A stretch of 64,000 nucleotides of DNA. Source: Bacillus sp. Xin1. GTDB taxonomy: Bacteria; Bacillota; Bacilli; Bacillales; Bacillaceae_G. The notes under the pieces are model-generated. The model ran no database searches and was not told where the DNA came from. It worked only from the letters and a program-made list of their open reading frames with translations. Made by a program: the position numbers and the translations under genes. Shown in pieces: positions 1 to 7,380 of the stretch (position 1 is the first letter of the stretch; each line of letters opens with the position of its first letter). Location: the NCBI RefSeq assembly GCF_013314535.1, contig NZ_JABUAE010000001.1:496001-560000 (forward strand). The letters are read 5' to 3'.

Positions 1-461
1 ACACTTTTTAAAATATAAAGTTGTGCACGCGGAACACTTTCTTTGCTATGTTCATATATGGATTGCATTGTATGTAAATATTGAATCGTGTCATCCCTTT
101 TTTTTTCTAAAATAGGAATGAGTGTTTTTTCATCACCAAAATGAGTGAAAGATAGTGCTGAATAGATTGGTTTATATATTTGGTTTTTTGCTGCAAATTG
201 TTTTAAAAGCAGTGCATGGAAAAGGTCTATTCCTGTTTTAGTTATATGAAAAATAGTCTTATCTGGTCGATTGGTATCTCGTACTACGTTTGTAACTGCA
301 ATTGCTCCTTGCTTTTCTAATTGTTCAAAAGCGTAGTAGAGGGAGCCTTTTGCATATTTAATATAACAATCCATTTGCCGTTCTTTCATTGTGTGTTGCA
401 CTTCATATGGATGTTTATCTCCTTCGAGTAGTAAACCGAGAATGACTAGTTTCATACTCAT
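1..461 (-). CDS. PadR family transcriptional regulator (partial, C-terminus outside window)
   Basis: An open frame starts at ATG 461 and runs leftwards off the window without a stop, giving about 153 residues. The N-terminus (MSMKLVILGLLLEGDKHPYE) and the following KGSLYYAFEQLEKQG stretch are the winged-helix signature of PadR regulators (SlyYaLxxLexxG), with a helical C-terminal part beginning after about residue 85. PadR proteins usually repress a neighbouring multidrug pump. Here the efflux gene lies directly upstream on the same strand, 92 bp away, so the pair probably forms one regulated unit. A perfect 7-3-7 palindrome at 488-504 sits in front of the start. An ATG two codons downstream (455) is an alternative start. 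Family call is firm; the ligand is unknown. Confidence 0.85.
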   Translation of the reverse strand, partial: MSMKLVILGLLLEGDKHPYEVQHTMKERQMDCYIKYAKGSLYYAFEQLEKQGAIAVTNVVRDTNRPDKTIFHITKTGIDLFHALLLKQFAAKNQIYKPIYSALSFTHFGDEKTLIPILEKKRDDTIQYLHTMQSIYEHSKESVPRAQLYILKS

Positions 462-487
462 GCTGTCTCAACTCCTGTAATATAAAC

Positions 488-504
488 TTTATACATAGTA
501 TAAA
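488..504. promoter_or_regulatory. 7-3-7 palindrome before padR, candidate PadR operator
   Basis: TTTATAC-ATA-GTATAAA is a perfect inverted repeat 27 bp upstream of the PadR start. On the minus strand it contains TATACT, a plausible -10 element. Autoregulation by PadR binding is an inference from family behaviour. Confidence 0.4.
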
Positions 505-539
505 CGGTATATCTCTTTCGATAAAGAGATATACCGTTT
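502..539. repeat. 17-bp perfect inverted repeat between MFS gene and padR
   Basis: Two 17-base arms (502-518 and 523-539) are separated by 4 bases. The hairpin lies just after the MFS stop codon. On the minus strand it is followed only by TTTATAC, so it is a poor intrinsic terminator. It may be an attenuator, an mRNA-stabilising stem or an operator overlapping the palindrome at 488-504. Confidence 0.6.
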
Positions 540-553
540 CATTTTGTCATATA

Positions 554-2089
554 TTAACTTACTTGTTTTTGTTTTTTCGTTGTTCCAGTTAAGAGACGTT
601 CTTTACCCATCATTGTAATGCAGATAATACTTAGAATAGCTGGGATAAGCGCCCAGAAAAATGTATCGGCAATAGATATCGCGAGCGCTTGTTTAATTCC
701 ACCCAATATTTGAGGTGGAATCTTTTCAGTGGCATGCGGTGATAATAAAAAGCTTGTATCCCCGCCTTTGGGTGCCATCTTTGCTAACTCTGGAGGAAAA
801 ACGATTTTTAATTTTTCAGTGAAAATATGGTTTTGAATCGTACCAAAAATTGTTACACCAAGAGTCATACCGAGAGAACGGAAGAATGAGTTTGTGGATG
901 TGGCAGAACCTCGGTCTCTCATTTCTAAGTTATGGATGGAAGACATACTTAAAACTGAGAAAGAGAAGCCGACTCCAAGTCCAGCAAGAATCATAAAGAG
1001 TGTTACGAGTACGCGTGGTGTTTCCATTGTTAAGGTGCTCAGTAAATAGATGCCAAGTACAAAGAAAATGCCTGATACGACCATGATGTTACGGTAACTT
1101 GTTCGTGAAGCAAATTGTCCACCTGTTTGGCTTCCAATTACAGAACCAACCATCATCGGTGTTAAAATTAATCCAGCATTTGATGCTGAACCACCGAGGA
1201 CGCCTTGGACAAAGATTGGAATATAAACTGTGCAAATAATAAAAGCTGCTCCATAGAAAAAGGCAACACCTTGACTTGCTGCAAATAACTGCTTTTTAAA
1301 TAAATGGAAAGAAATAATCGGTTCTGTTGCTCGTTTTTCTACAAAGATAAAGATAATAAGCATAATAGCAAAAGTAGTAAATAATCCAAGAATCATATTG
1401 GAATTCCATGCGTATTCCTTACCACCAAGTTCTAGTGCAAACATTAAGCAAACAATGCTTATTACAAGTGTAATAGCACCAGCCCAATCAATTTTTTGTT
1501 TTTTATATTGCAAAGATTCTTTGTAGTACTTGGAAATGAAGAAGAAAGAAATAAGACCTAATGGAATATTGATATAAAAGACCCAGTGCCAACTTATATA
1601 ATCAGTAATATAAGCGCCTAATAAAGGACCAAATACGCTTGACGTTCCAAAAACTGCTCCAAATAATCCCGTCATTTTCCCGCGTTTTTCTGGTGGGAAT
1701 ATATCATACATAATTGTGAAGGCGATTGGCATGAGGGCACCGCCACCAATTCCTTGAATTGCTCTGTAAATACTCAGCTGTTCAATGCTTGTTGCTGTAG
1801 CACAAAGAATAGAGCCAACTAAGAAGAGAAGTAACCCGCCGATATAAAAACGTTTACGACCATACATATCTGAAAGTTTTCCGAAAATTGGCATTCCCGC
1901 CATTGTTGCTACCATATAAGCTGATGTGACCCAAACAAATTTGTCAAATCCTCCTAGGTCTCCAACAATTGTCGCCATGGCAGTGGCGACGATTGTATTA
2001 TCCATTGCTGCCATTAAAATACCAAGTAACAATCCCGCAACAACAAATTTTGTTTTATTTACTTTGTTTTGAGATGTTTGTTCTTGCAA
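554..2089 (-). CDS. MFS multidrug efflux transporter, DHA2 (EmrB/QacA) family
   Basis: A 511-residue proton-driven drug exporter of the 14-transmembrane DHA2 type. The motif AAMDNTIVATAM lies in the first membrane helix, the major-facilitator motif A (GKLSDMYGRKR) follows helix 2 at about residues 70-80, and the length and run of hydrophobic segments fit 14 helices. The start is TTG at 2089, preceded by a strong GGAGGGG five bases upstream; an overlapping ATG upstream is out of frame. The downstream same-strand PadR gene is the likely regulator. Substrates cannot be predicted from sequence. Confidence 0.9.
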   Translation of the reverse strand: MQEQTSQNKVNKTKFVVAGLLLGILMAAMDNTIVATAMATIVGDLGGFDKFVWVTSAYMVATMAGMPIFGKLSDMYGRKRFYIGGLLLFLVGSILCATATSIEQLSIYRAIQGIGGGALMPIAFTIMYDIFPPEKRGKMTGLFGAVFGTSSVFGPLLGAYITDYISWHWVFYINIPLGLISFFFISKYYKESLQYKKQKIDWAGAITLVISIVCLMFALELGGKEYAWNSNMILGLFTTFAIMLIIFIFVEKRATEPIISFHLFKKQLFAASQGVAFFYGAAFIICTVYIPIFVQGVLGGSASNAGLILTPMMVGSVIGSQTGGQFASRTSYRNIMVVSGIFFVLGIYLLSTLTMETPRVLVTLFMILAGLGVGFSFSVLSMSSIHNLEMRDRGSATSTNSFFRSLGMTLGVTIFGTIQNHIFTEKLKIVFPPELAKMAPKGGDTSFLLSPHATEKIPPQILGGIKQALAISIADTFFWALIPAILSIICITMMGKERLLTGTTKKQKQVS

Positions 2090-2621
2090 ACATACCCCTC
2101 CTTTTATATAAGATTCATTGCTCTTTAGGAAAATCTTATTAGTAGTTCTTGCTTTAGTATGTCTTTATGTAACGACTATAAGTTTACTACTCCTTTTACC
2201 AAAAGTAGGATAAAAAATAGAGAGCATAAACTTTATTATAGTCAAATTTGACTAAAAGGTAAATCTTTTTACTTTATTCTTCTATTCGCGGCCAGTGATA
2301 CCCTACTTCGAAATTTGGTGGAAGAGAAGGGGAAAGTGGGGAGATAAACGGTTCGTAAAAGCCTGATGGATAAGGAATTTTATATTGGAAAAAACAAAAG
2401 GAAGCTGATGGTAGTATGGTATCTCTATTTAAAATGGTTTTTTAATTGTATTGTCGAATAAATAAAGAAGAAATATAAAAATGGTGAAGACGTATATTTT
2501 TATTGAGAGAAAATAGGAAGGTGTTTTAAAGGGAACGAATTGGAGAAGGGGGTTTTATTATTGAAGAGAGCAGAATAAATTTGTACAGATAATAACATCT
2601 GGAATGAGGTGAATGGTTATT
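2090..2621. other. Long intergenic region with a degenerate dispersed repeat
   Basis: No convincing gene was found. The stretch 2330-2390 resembles the repeat at 14988-15078: both carry GGGGAGATAA followed by TAAAA, GCC and GAT blocks in the same order. The rest is AT-rich and holds the promoter regions of the two divergent flanking genes. Confidence 0.4.
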
Positions 2622-3134
2622 GTGAAAATGTGGGAAATAGGTTTAGATAAAGAATTGTTTCCTTTGTCTTTGCAGCCTGTTATGTGGATGGAAGGCGGTT
2701 CGAAAGAAGTTACGAGCAAACAATCTAACCCCAATGTAGAAGTAACATTACAAATTCGCAGTCAAAAAGAGAAGAATTTTTCACAAAAAGTTGTTTATGA
2801 TGTACATGAAATTCTCTTTATTCAATTAGAAGCTGAAAACATAGGAAGTGAAGGGGTTTCTCATGTAATCGTTAGTCATATGATTCGAGATCATTTTGCA
2901 TATATCCCCAATACATTACACACGAATAAAGGAATGGGAGAGTTTTTATTTCAACTTGTAAGGTGGCGTATTGATGAATTACTATCAGGTGAAAAGGCTC
3001 AATTAATCTGTCAGGTCAAAGCGTCACGTATACAAATCCCGTCCAGTATTTCATTACGTGCTACATACACGTTCCAGCAGAAAGGCCGATTATATGGACC
3101 ACTACAAACAAAAGAAGTGATGTTGATACAATAA
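2622..3134 (+). CDS. Hypothetical protein with DUF11-like beta-sandwich pattern
   Basis: About 170 residues, no signal peptide or membrane helix. The central part (ENIGSEGVSHVIVSHMIRDH ... W.ID.L..GE) follows the pattern of DUF11/CARDB-type repeats: Asn-x-Gly, then a V-x-V run, a predicted loop, a Trp-Ile core and a Gly-Glu turn. That resemblance is from pattern reading only. I chose GTG 2622 because AGGTG at 2607-2611 is 10 bases away; the ATG at 2613 is only one base from it. A strong bidirectional terminator follows. Function unknown. Confidence 0.65.
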   Translation: MKMWEIGLDKELFPLSLQPVMWMEGGSKEVTSKQSNPNVEVTLQIRSQKEKNFSQKVVYDVHEILFIQLEAENIGSEGVSHVIVSHMIRDHFAYIPNTLHTNKGMGEFLFQLVRWRIDELLSGEKAQLICQVKASRIQIPSSISLRATYTFQQKGRLYGPLQTKEVMLIQ

Positions 3135-3162
3135 AAAGGAACCCGAACTGGGTTCCTTTTTT
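3133..3162. terminator. Bidirectional intrinsic terminator
   Basis: GGAACCC/GGGTTCC stem with a 5-base loop, flanked by A5 and T6. It serves the DUF11-like gene on the plus strand and the holin gene on the minus strand. Confidence 0.85.
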
Positions 3163-3394
3163 AATGAAGGTTATGCTTTTTTAGTAATTCTTTTTGTTCC
3201 AAACCTTTTTTTCCTACATAGTTATTTTTATATCCAAAGTATAAAATAAATAAGAAAGAAGCAACATTTATGATTGCATCAATTTGGTCATTTGTAATAA
3301 ATGAAAGCCCGAACGATTCAAATAATAGTTTTAATGATAAGAGAAATCCGGCTAAAAAACGAAGGATGTCTGAAATATTTTCTTTTTGTAACAT
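3161..3394 (-). CDS. SPP1/XhlB-family phage holin, stand-alone
   Basis: A 77-residue protein with two hydrophobic segments (about residues 10-30 and 40-55) ending in GYKNNYVGKKGLEQKELLKK. This matches the C-terminal signature of SPP1-type holins such as XhlB (FKNNYVxxKGxxQxxLL). Holins form membrane lesions that release endolysins. The start is ATG 3394 with GGGAGA upstream; a longer frame from 3565 lacks a ribosome binding site. No endolysin or phage genes are near, so this is a domesticated or remnant holin, possibly acting in a membrane or lysis process of the host. It is divergent from the GGDEF-like gene. Confidence 0.75.
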   Translation of the reverse strand: MLQKENISDILRFLAGFLLSLKLLFESFGLSFITNDQIDAIINVASFLFILYFGYKNNYVGKKGLEQKELLKKHNLH

Positions 3395-3556
3395 TTTCTT
3401 CTCCCTTCCATAATGGATATATACTATATATATGAAATAAAAAAGAAGATGAATACAAGTTGTAAGGAGAAATGGATAATAAGAACGTCCATTTTTTGTT
3501 TTGTAAAAAAACATTATTGTAATAGAAACATATAGTAGTATAAAAGGGGAGAATGC

Positions 3557-4108
3557 ATGAAGCATAAAGGGAAAATTAGTGGTTTGTTGTTTGGTAATAT
3601 AATTGCTAAGTTAGATGAAAGGTCTTTTGGAGCGGTACTTAGTATTTATATTATACAAATGATATTAAGTTATTATTTTGGACATCGTTACGATCAAAAG
3701 CAGCATGGAAATAGTGAGTTGCAGGAGATAAAAAGTAGAGAGTTTATGGTTTCATTTTTTGGAAAGTTAGCTGCTTTATCGGAGAGAAATAGCTATGAAA
3801 TTACTATATATATTATATCTATTAAAGAGTGGAGAGAGTTAATAGATAGTATGCAAGATAAAAAAATAAATGAATTGGTTCGAAAAAGTGATGTTGTTAC
3901 GAAGTGGGAAGAAAATAAGTATGTAATTATTGCGGTGGACAATGGATATATGAAATCGACATTACGGGATCGAATATTAAAGAGTGTTGAAGAGGAATTA
4001 GAGGATGATGTCGTGAATATTACGCTTTTATTTGATACTGCCACATATGCAATAGATGGAAGGACATTAGAAGAATTGTTGAGTAAAGCGAAAACTCAAT
4101 TGTATTAG
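3557..4108 (+). CDS. Membrane-anchored degenerate GGDEF-domain protein
   Basis: 183 residues. One membrane helix is predicted near residues 24-42, followed by a domain at about 55-183 with the layout of a diguanylate cyclase: EITIYIISIKEW where the metal-site strand sits, RKSDVVTKW (equivalent to R-x-D-x-x-x-R) and then EENKYVIIAV in place of GGDEF-F-x-x-x. The active-site GGDEF motif is thus replaced by EENKY, so catalysis is unlikely. It may be a c-di-GMP- or nucleotide-sensing pseudoenzyme or a scaffold. AGGGGAGA precedes ATG 3557. Divergent from the holin gene. Confidence 0.6.
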   Translation: MKHKGKISGLLFGNIIAKLDERSFGAVLSIYIIQMILSYYFGHRYDQKQHGNSELQEIKSREFMVSFFGKLAALSERNSYEITIYIISIKEWRELIDSMQDKKINELVRKSDVVTKWEENKYVIIAVDNGYMKSTLRDRILKSVEEELEDDVVNITLLFDTATYAIDGRTLEELLSKAKTQLY

Positions 4109-4134
4109 GAAAGAAATTTGAAAAATACGGAAGA

Positions 4135-4168
4135 AAAAGAGAATTTTTATAACAAATTTTTCTCTTTT
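4135..4168 (+). terminator. Weak intrinsic terminator after the GGDEF-like gene
   Basis: AAAAGAGAA/TTCTCTTTT stem with a loop of about 16 bases. The long loop and lack of a clean T-run make it weak. Confidence 0.4.
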
Positions 4169-4199
4169 GTTACAAAAAAATAGTATTTTGTAACAAAAG
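4164..4199. promoter_or_regulatory. 14-8-14 perfect palindrome, candidate operator
   Basis: CTTTTGTTACAAAA and TTTTGTAACAAAAG are separated by 8 bases. The palindrome ends three bases before the -35 element at 4202, a position suited to an activator or repressor. A related half-site (TTGTTACAAAA) lies in the ppx promoter at 5656-5666. The binding protein is unknown. Confidence 0.5.
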
Positions 4200-4201
4200 T
4201 C

Positions 4202-4230
4202 TTTAAAAATAGATTTAAACATCATATAAT
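4202..4230 (+). promoter_or_regulatory. SigA-type promoter downstream of the palindrome
   Basis: TTTAAA (4202-4207), 17-base spacer, TATAAT (4225-4230). Transcription would start near 4237. Confidence 0.5.
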
Positions 4231-4236
4231 TGTGAT

Positions 4237-4313
4237 GGATGTGTCAATACATTTTTGCACAATGGTTTTTCATTTAAAAAGTGTAGGGGGAAACATTCTC
4301 TACACTTTTCCTT
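4237..4313 (+). ncRNA. Candidate small RNA, about 75 nt
   Basis: A promoter at 4202-4230 is followed, within about 75 bases, by a 10-bp hairpin (4277-4286 with 4300-4309, AAAAGTGTAG/CTACACTTTT) and a CCTTTT tail. No convincing ORF lies between. ykyA has its own promoter further down, so this looks like a separate transcription unit. It could instead be an attenuated leader of ykyA. Confidence 0.3.
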
Positions 4314-4344
4314 TTAAGGGGATAAAAAGAATATTTGTAAATTG

Positions 4345-4374
4345 TTGCAAGTAAACCTTTACACTGTGTAAAAT
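4345..4374 (+). promoter_or_regulatory. ykyA promoter
   Basis: TTGCAA (4345-4350), 18-base spacer, TAAAAT (4369-4374), then 31 bases to the TTG start. Confidence 0.55.
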
Positions 4375-4405
4375 GGACAAGAAAAGATTGTAGGGGGAAA
4401 AGAAG

Positions 4406-5065
4406 TTGAAATATAATAAAATAGCAATTGTAGCAGTTTTATCTATGACATTATTAGCTGGTTGTTTCGGACCAAAACCAGAAGAGGAATTATATGTAGC
4501 ATTTGAAAATGCTGCGAAGCAAGAAAAGCCGATGTTTGAAGAAGCGAAAAAATTAGAGACATTAGAAAAAGAAGGTCAAACATTATATGGTCAAATTGTG
4601 CAAGAAGGAAAAGATAATAATCAAGCTGTGAAAGAGAAGTTAGATCAAGCAATGAAAAATACAGCGGAACGTGGAAAAGTAATCGATAAAGAGAAAGAAG
4701 CATTGAACAAAGCACAAGAAGAAGTAAAATCAGTTGAAAAATATGTGAAAAAAATCGAGAATGGTAAATTAAAAGAACAAGCAGATAAAGTGAAAAATAC
4801 ATATGAAAAACGACATGAGTCTTTTAAGAAGATGTATGATAACTATAGTAAATCATTAAAATTAGAAAAAGAGTTATTTACAATGCTTCAAGATAAAGAA
4901 GTAAAATTAAAGGATATTAGTGATAAAGTAAAAATGGTGAACGAATCTTATAAAGGTATTGATGCTGAAAAAGATAAGTTTAATGAATATACAAAATCAT
5001 ATAATACAGAAAAAGTAGCATTTTATAAACAATCGAATATTAAAATAAAAGAAGAGAAAAAATAA
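4406..5065 (+). CDS. ykyA: YkyA family putative cell-wall-binding lipoprotein
   Basis: 219 residues. A lipobox (LLAGC, Cys19 or nearby) shows export and lipid anchoring to the outer face of the membrane. The rest is Lys/Glu-rich and strongly helical, likely a coiled coil, as in the YkyA family. Translation starts at TTG 4406 behind AGGGGG at 4392-4397. Downstream ykyB is convergent and shares the terminator, as in B. subtilis where ykyA and ykyB neighbour each other. Cellular role not established. Confidence 0.85.
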   Translation: MKYNKIAIVAVLSMTLLAGCFGPKPEEELYVAFENAAKQEKPMFEEAKKLETLEKEGQTLYGQIVQEGKDNNQAVKEKLDQAMKNTAERGKVIDKEKEALNKAQEEVKSVEKYVKKIENGKLKEQADKVKNTYEKRHESFKKMYDNYSKSLKLEKELFTMLQDKEVKLKDISDKVKMVNESYKGIDAEKDKFNEYTKSYNTEKVAFYKQSNIKIKEEKK

Positions 5066-5105
5066 AGCAGGCTGGCCGTTATGGCCAAACCTGCTTTATT
5101 TTTTT
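5061..5105. terminator. Bidirectional terminator between ykyA and ykyB
   Basis: A long interrupted stem (AATAAAGCAGG with CCTGCTTTATT, inner GGCC/GGCC) followed by T6. Overlaps the stop codons of both convergent genes. Confidence 0.85.
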
Positions 5106-5554
5106 GTATACGTACGGCGATACCAAGGAATCGGTTCGCTTAATTTTTTTTCTTGTTTTAGTGCTTCCGGCCCAATGTAGTCTTGAAGTGTTTTTTTCGC
5201 TATTGCTAAAGAAAGAGTTGTTTTTGGGTTTCTATAGGAAGATTCGAGGCTACCGAGATGCGGGAGATTACTGAAATCATCTTTTGTAGGAGGAATATGA
5301 AAAAAGTAGTCACCTAATCGAACGAGAACATCTGATTGTTGCTGACTAAAGCGTGGATTTCTAGAGAAATGTAACCCTTCTTTTATCGCTTTCTTTTCGT
5401 TAATCAAACGCTCTAAAGCAATCTTTTTCAACCAATATAAATATTTAGGATTTGTAGCAGCTTTGGCATGCCGGTTCACAATGAAAATAGATTGAGCCAA
5501 TCGATCAATAGAATGTTGTTTGCGTGACTGAGACTGTGGTTGTGAAGGTTTCAT
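5096..5554 (-). CDS. ykyB: YkyB family protein
   Basis: 152 residues, soluble and basic. The block SIDRLAQSIFIVNRHAKAA and the following YLYWLKKIALERLI stretch are characteristic of YkyB proteins of Bacillus. No catalytic motif is visible. Start ATG 5554 is preceded by a purine-rich AAGGGG. Convergent with ykyA. Function unknown. Confidence 0.8.
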   Translation of the reverse strand: MKPSQPQSQSRKQHSIDRLAQSIFIVNRHAKAATNPKYLYWLKKIALERLINEKKAIKEGLHFSRNPRFSQQQSDVLVRLGDYFFHIPPTKDDFSNLPHLGSLESSYRNPKTTLSLAIAKKTLQDYIGPEALKQEKKLSEPIPWYRRTYTKK

Positions 5555-5655
5555 AGTGGGACCCCTTTCTAGTTTTTCAATATTATAGCATAAATAAAAG
5601 TAGTTTTTATTATATACAAAAAATGATTGTGTATATTTTCAATATTAAAGCAATA

Positions 5656-5685
5656 TTGTTACAAAAAACAACTATTTTGTATAAT
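5656..5685 (+). promoter_or_regulatory. ppx promoter
   Basis: TTGTTA (5656-5661), 18-base spacer, TATAAT (5680-5685). The -35 lies inside a TTGTTACAAAA half-site like the palindrome at 4164-4199. Confidence 0.5.
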
Positions 5686-5724
5686 AGTGATAGGAATGGT
5701 TTTTAGAAATTTGATAATGAAAGA

Positions 5725-7272
5725 GTGAGAAGTGTGAAAGATATATTGAAACAACAATATGCTATTATTGATATTGGTTCAAATACGATGCGATTGGTGA
5801 TTTATGAAAAACAAAGTGGGGGTTTTTATAAGGAAATTGAAAATACAAAAGTTGTGGCACGATTAAGAAATTATTTAATAAATGGGGTGCTGATAGAAGA
5901 AGGAATGAATATACTACTGCAAACACTACTTCAATTTCAGGAAAGTACAAGGTTTCACGGGTTACATAATGTGCTATGTGTTGCGACAGCAACCATTAGA
6001 CAAGCAAAGAACCAAGAAGAAATAAAAAAGCTTGTAGAAGGAAAAACTGATTTTGTACTTAGGGTTTTATCTGAATATCAAGAAGCACGTTATGGTTATT
6101 TAGCTGTGATGAATTCAACTTCTTTTACGGAAGGAATTACTGTCGACATCGGTGGAGGAAGTACAGAGGTTACGTATTTTCGTGATCGAGAAATTATAGA
6201 ATATTATAGCTTTCCTTTTGGAGCACTTTCTTTAAAACACCAATTTATTCATCATGAGACACCAACTGCAGAAGAATTAGAAGAATTAAGAAGATATTTA
6301 TGGTATCAATTTGAAACGTTACCTTGGTTAAAGGGAAAAGGGTTACCTCTTATTGCGATAGGTGGAAGTGCTCGGAATATGGTGAAGATTCATCAAAACA
6401 TAATTTCTTATCCAATAGCAGGTTTACATTTATATAAAATGAAGGAAGCGGATATAAGGGATGTAAAAGAGGAATTAGAAAGTCTTTCTTTTGTGGAATT
6501 ACAAAAGTTAGATGGGCTAGCAAAAGATCGTGCTGATACAATTATTCCAGCGGTAGAAGTATTTTATATGCTAGCAAACATAATACAAACCTCGTCCTTT
6601 GTATTAAGCAGGAAAGGATTGCGAGAAGGTGTTTTCTATGAGGAACTTACAAAAAATTTAGGTGTTTCTTATTATCCGAATGTGGTAGAGGAGAGTTTAC
6701 ACTTATTGTCCTATGAATATGAAATGGATATGAAATTTGTTGTTCAACTTATCAAGCAAGGCACGTTAATTTGTAAACAACTTGAAGAGTCTGAAATTAT
6801 TTGTTTTTCAGAAAAAGATTGGTGTATATTTTATCAAGCCGCGAAGGTGTTTAATATTGGAAAATACATAGATGCAGAAGCAAGTCGTCTACATACATTC
6901 TATTTATTGGCGAATAAAACAATTGACGGCATGATGCATAAAGAGCGCATTAGGCTTGCACTTATCGCATCTTATAAATCGAAAATGTTATTTAAACAGC
7001 ATTTGAAACCATTTGAAGGATGGTTTGATAAAAATGAACAAAAAAAGATTCGCTTGTTAGGAGCGATTTTACAATTTTCTGCTGCTTTAAATGTGAGGCA
7101 AAGGGAACTGATTGAAACGATTCAAGTGAAAAAAAATAAAGAGGGGCTTGTTTTTCATATTATGTGTGAACAATCGGCTTTAGCAGAAAAAGTGCAGGCT
7201 GAAAAACAAAAAAAACTACTTGAAAAAGTATTGAAGATGAACATTCAACTCATGTTTGAAGGGGAATGTTAG
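5725..7272 (+). CDS. ppx: Exopolyphosphatase (Ppx/GppA family)
   Basis: 515 residues. Hydrolyses terminal phosphates of polyphosphate. The actin-like ATPase fold signatures are present: AIIDIGSNTMRLVIYE (phosphate-1 motif, about residues 13-28), VDIGGGSTEV (phosphate-2) and IAIGGSARN. The C-terminal third is the helical HD-like region of long Ppx proteins. GTG 5725 is used here; GTG 5734 is also possible. The gene lies about 100 bp upstream of ppk on the same strand, so breakdown and synthesis enzymes of polyphosphate are paired, although ppk appears to have its own promoter. Confidence 0.9.
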   Translation: MRSVKDILKQQYAIIDIGSNTMRLVIYEKQSGGFYKEIENTKVVARLRNYLINGVLIEEGMNILLQTLLQFQESTRFHGLHNVLCVATATIRQAKNQEEIKKLVEGKTDFVLRVLSEYQEARYGYLAVMNSTSFTEGITVDIGGGSTEVTYFRDREIIEYYSFPFGALSLKHQFIHHETPTAEELEELRRYLWYQFETLPWLKGKGLPLIAIGGSARNMVKIHQNIISYPIAGLHLYKMKEADIRDVKEELESLSFVELQKLDGLAKDRADTIIPAVEVFYMLANIIQTSSFVLSRKGLREGVFYEELTKNLGVSYYPNVVEESLHLLSYEYEMDMKFVVQLIKQGTLICKQLEESEIICFSEKDWCIFYQAAKVFNIGKYIDAEASRLHTFYLLANKTIDGMMHKERIRLALIASYKSKMLFKQHLKPFEGWFDKNEQKKIRLLGAILQFSAALNVRQRELIETIQVKKNKEGLVFHIMCEQSALAEKVQAEKQKKLLEKVLKMNIQLMFEGEC

Positions 7273-7286
7273 GTTATACGGACGTC

Positions 7287-7330
7287 TTTACAAAAAATTT
7301 ACACTTAAATAATTTGGAATTTGATACAAT
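7287..7330 (+). promoter_or_regulatory. ppk promoter with PhoP-box-like direct repeat
   Basis: TTTACA at 7287-7292 and again at 7298-7303 form a direct repeat with an 11-bp period, matching the PhoP-binding pattern of Bacillus (TT[ACT]A[CT]A units spaced 4-6 bp). An extended -10, TGATACAAT, ends at 7330. Phosphate-starvation control of ppk is inferred. Confidence 0.45.
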
Positions 7331-7380
7331 AAATGTAACTAAATTATATTGAAAAAGTTTCAAAGGGAAGTGTGAGAGAA

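Noticed and set aside
3161-3394. Prophage remnant suggested by the holin
   Set aside because: No integrase, terminase, structural, lysin or attachment-site repeat was found nearby, so a prophage call is not supported.
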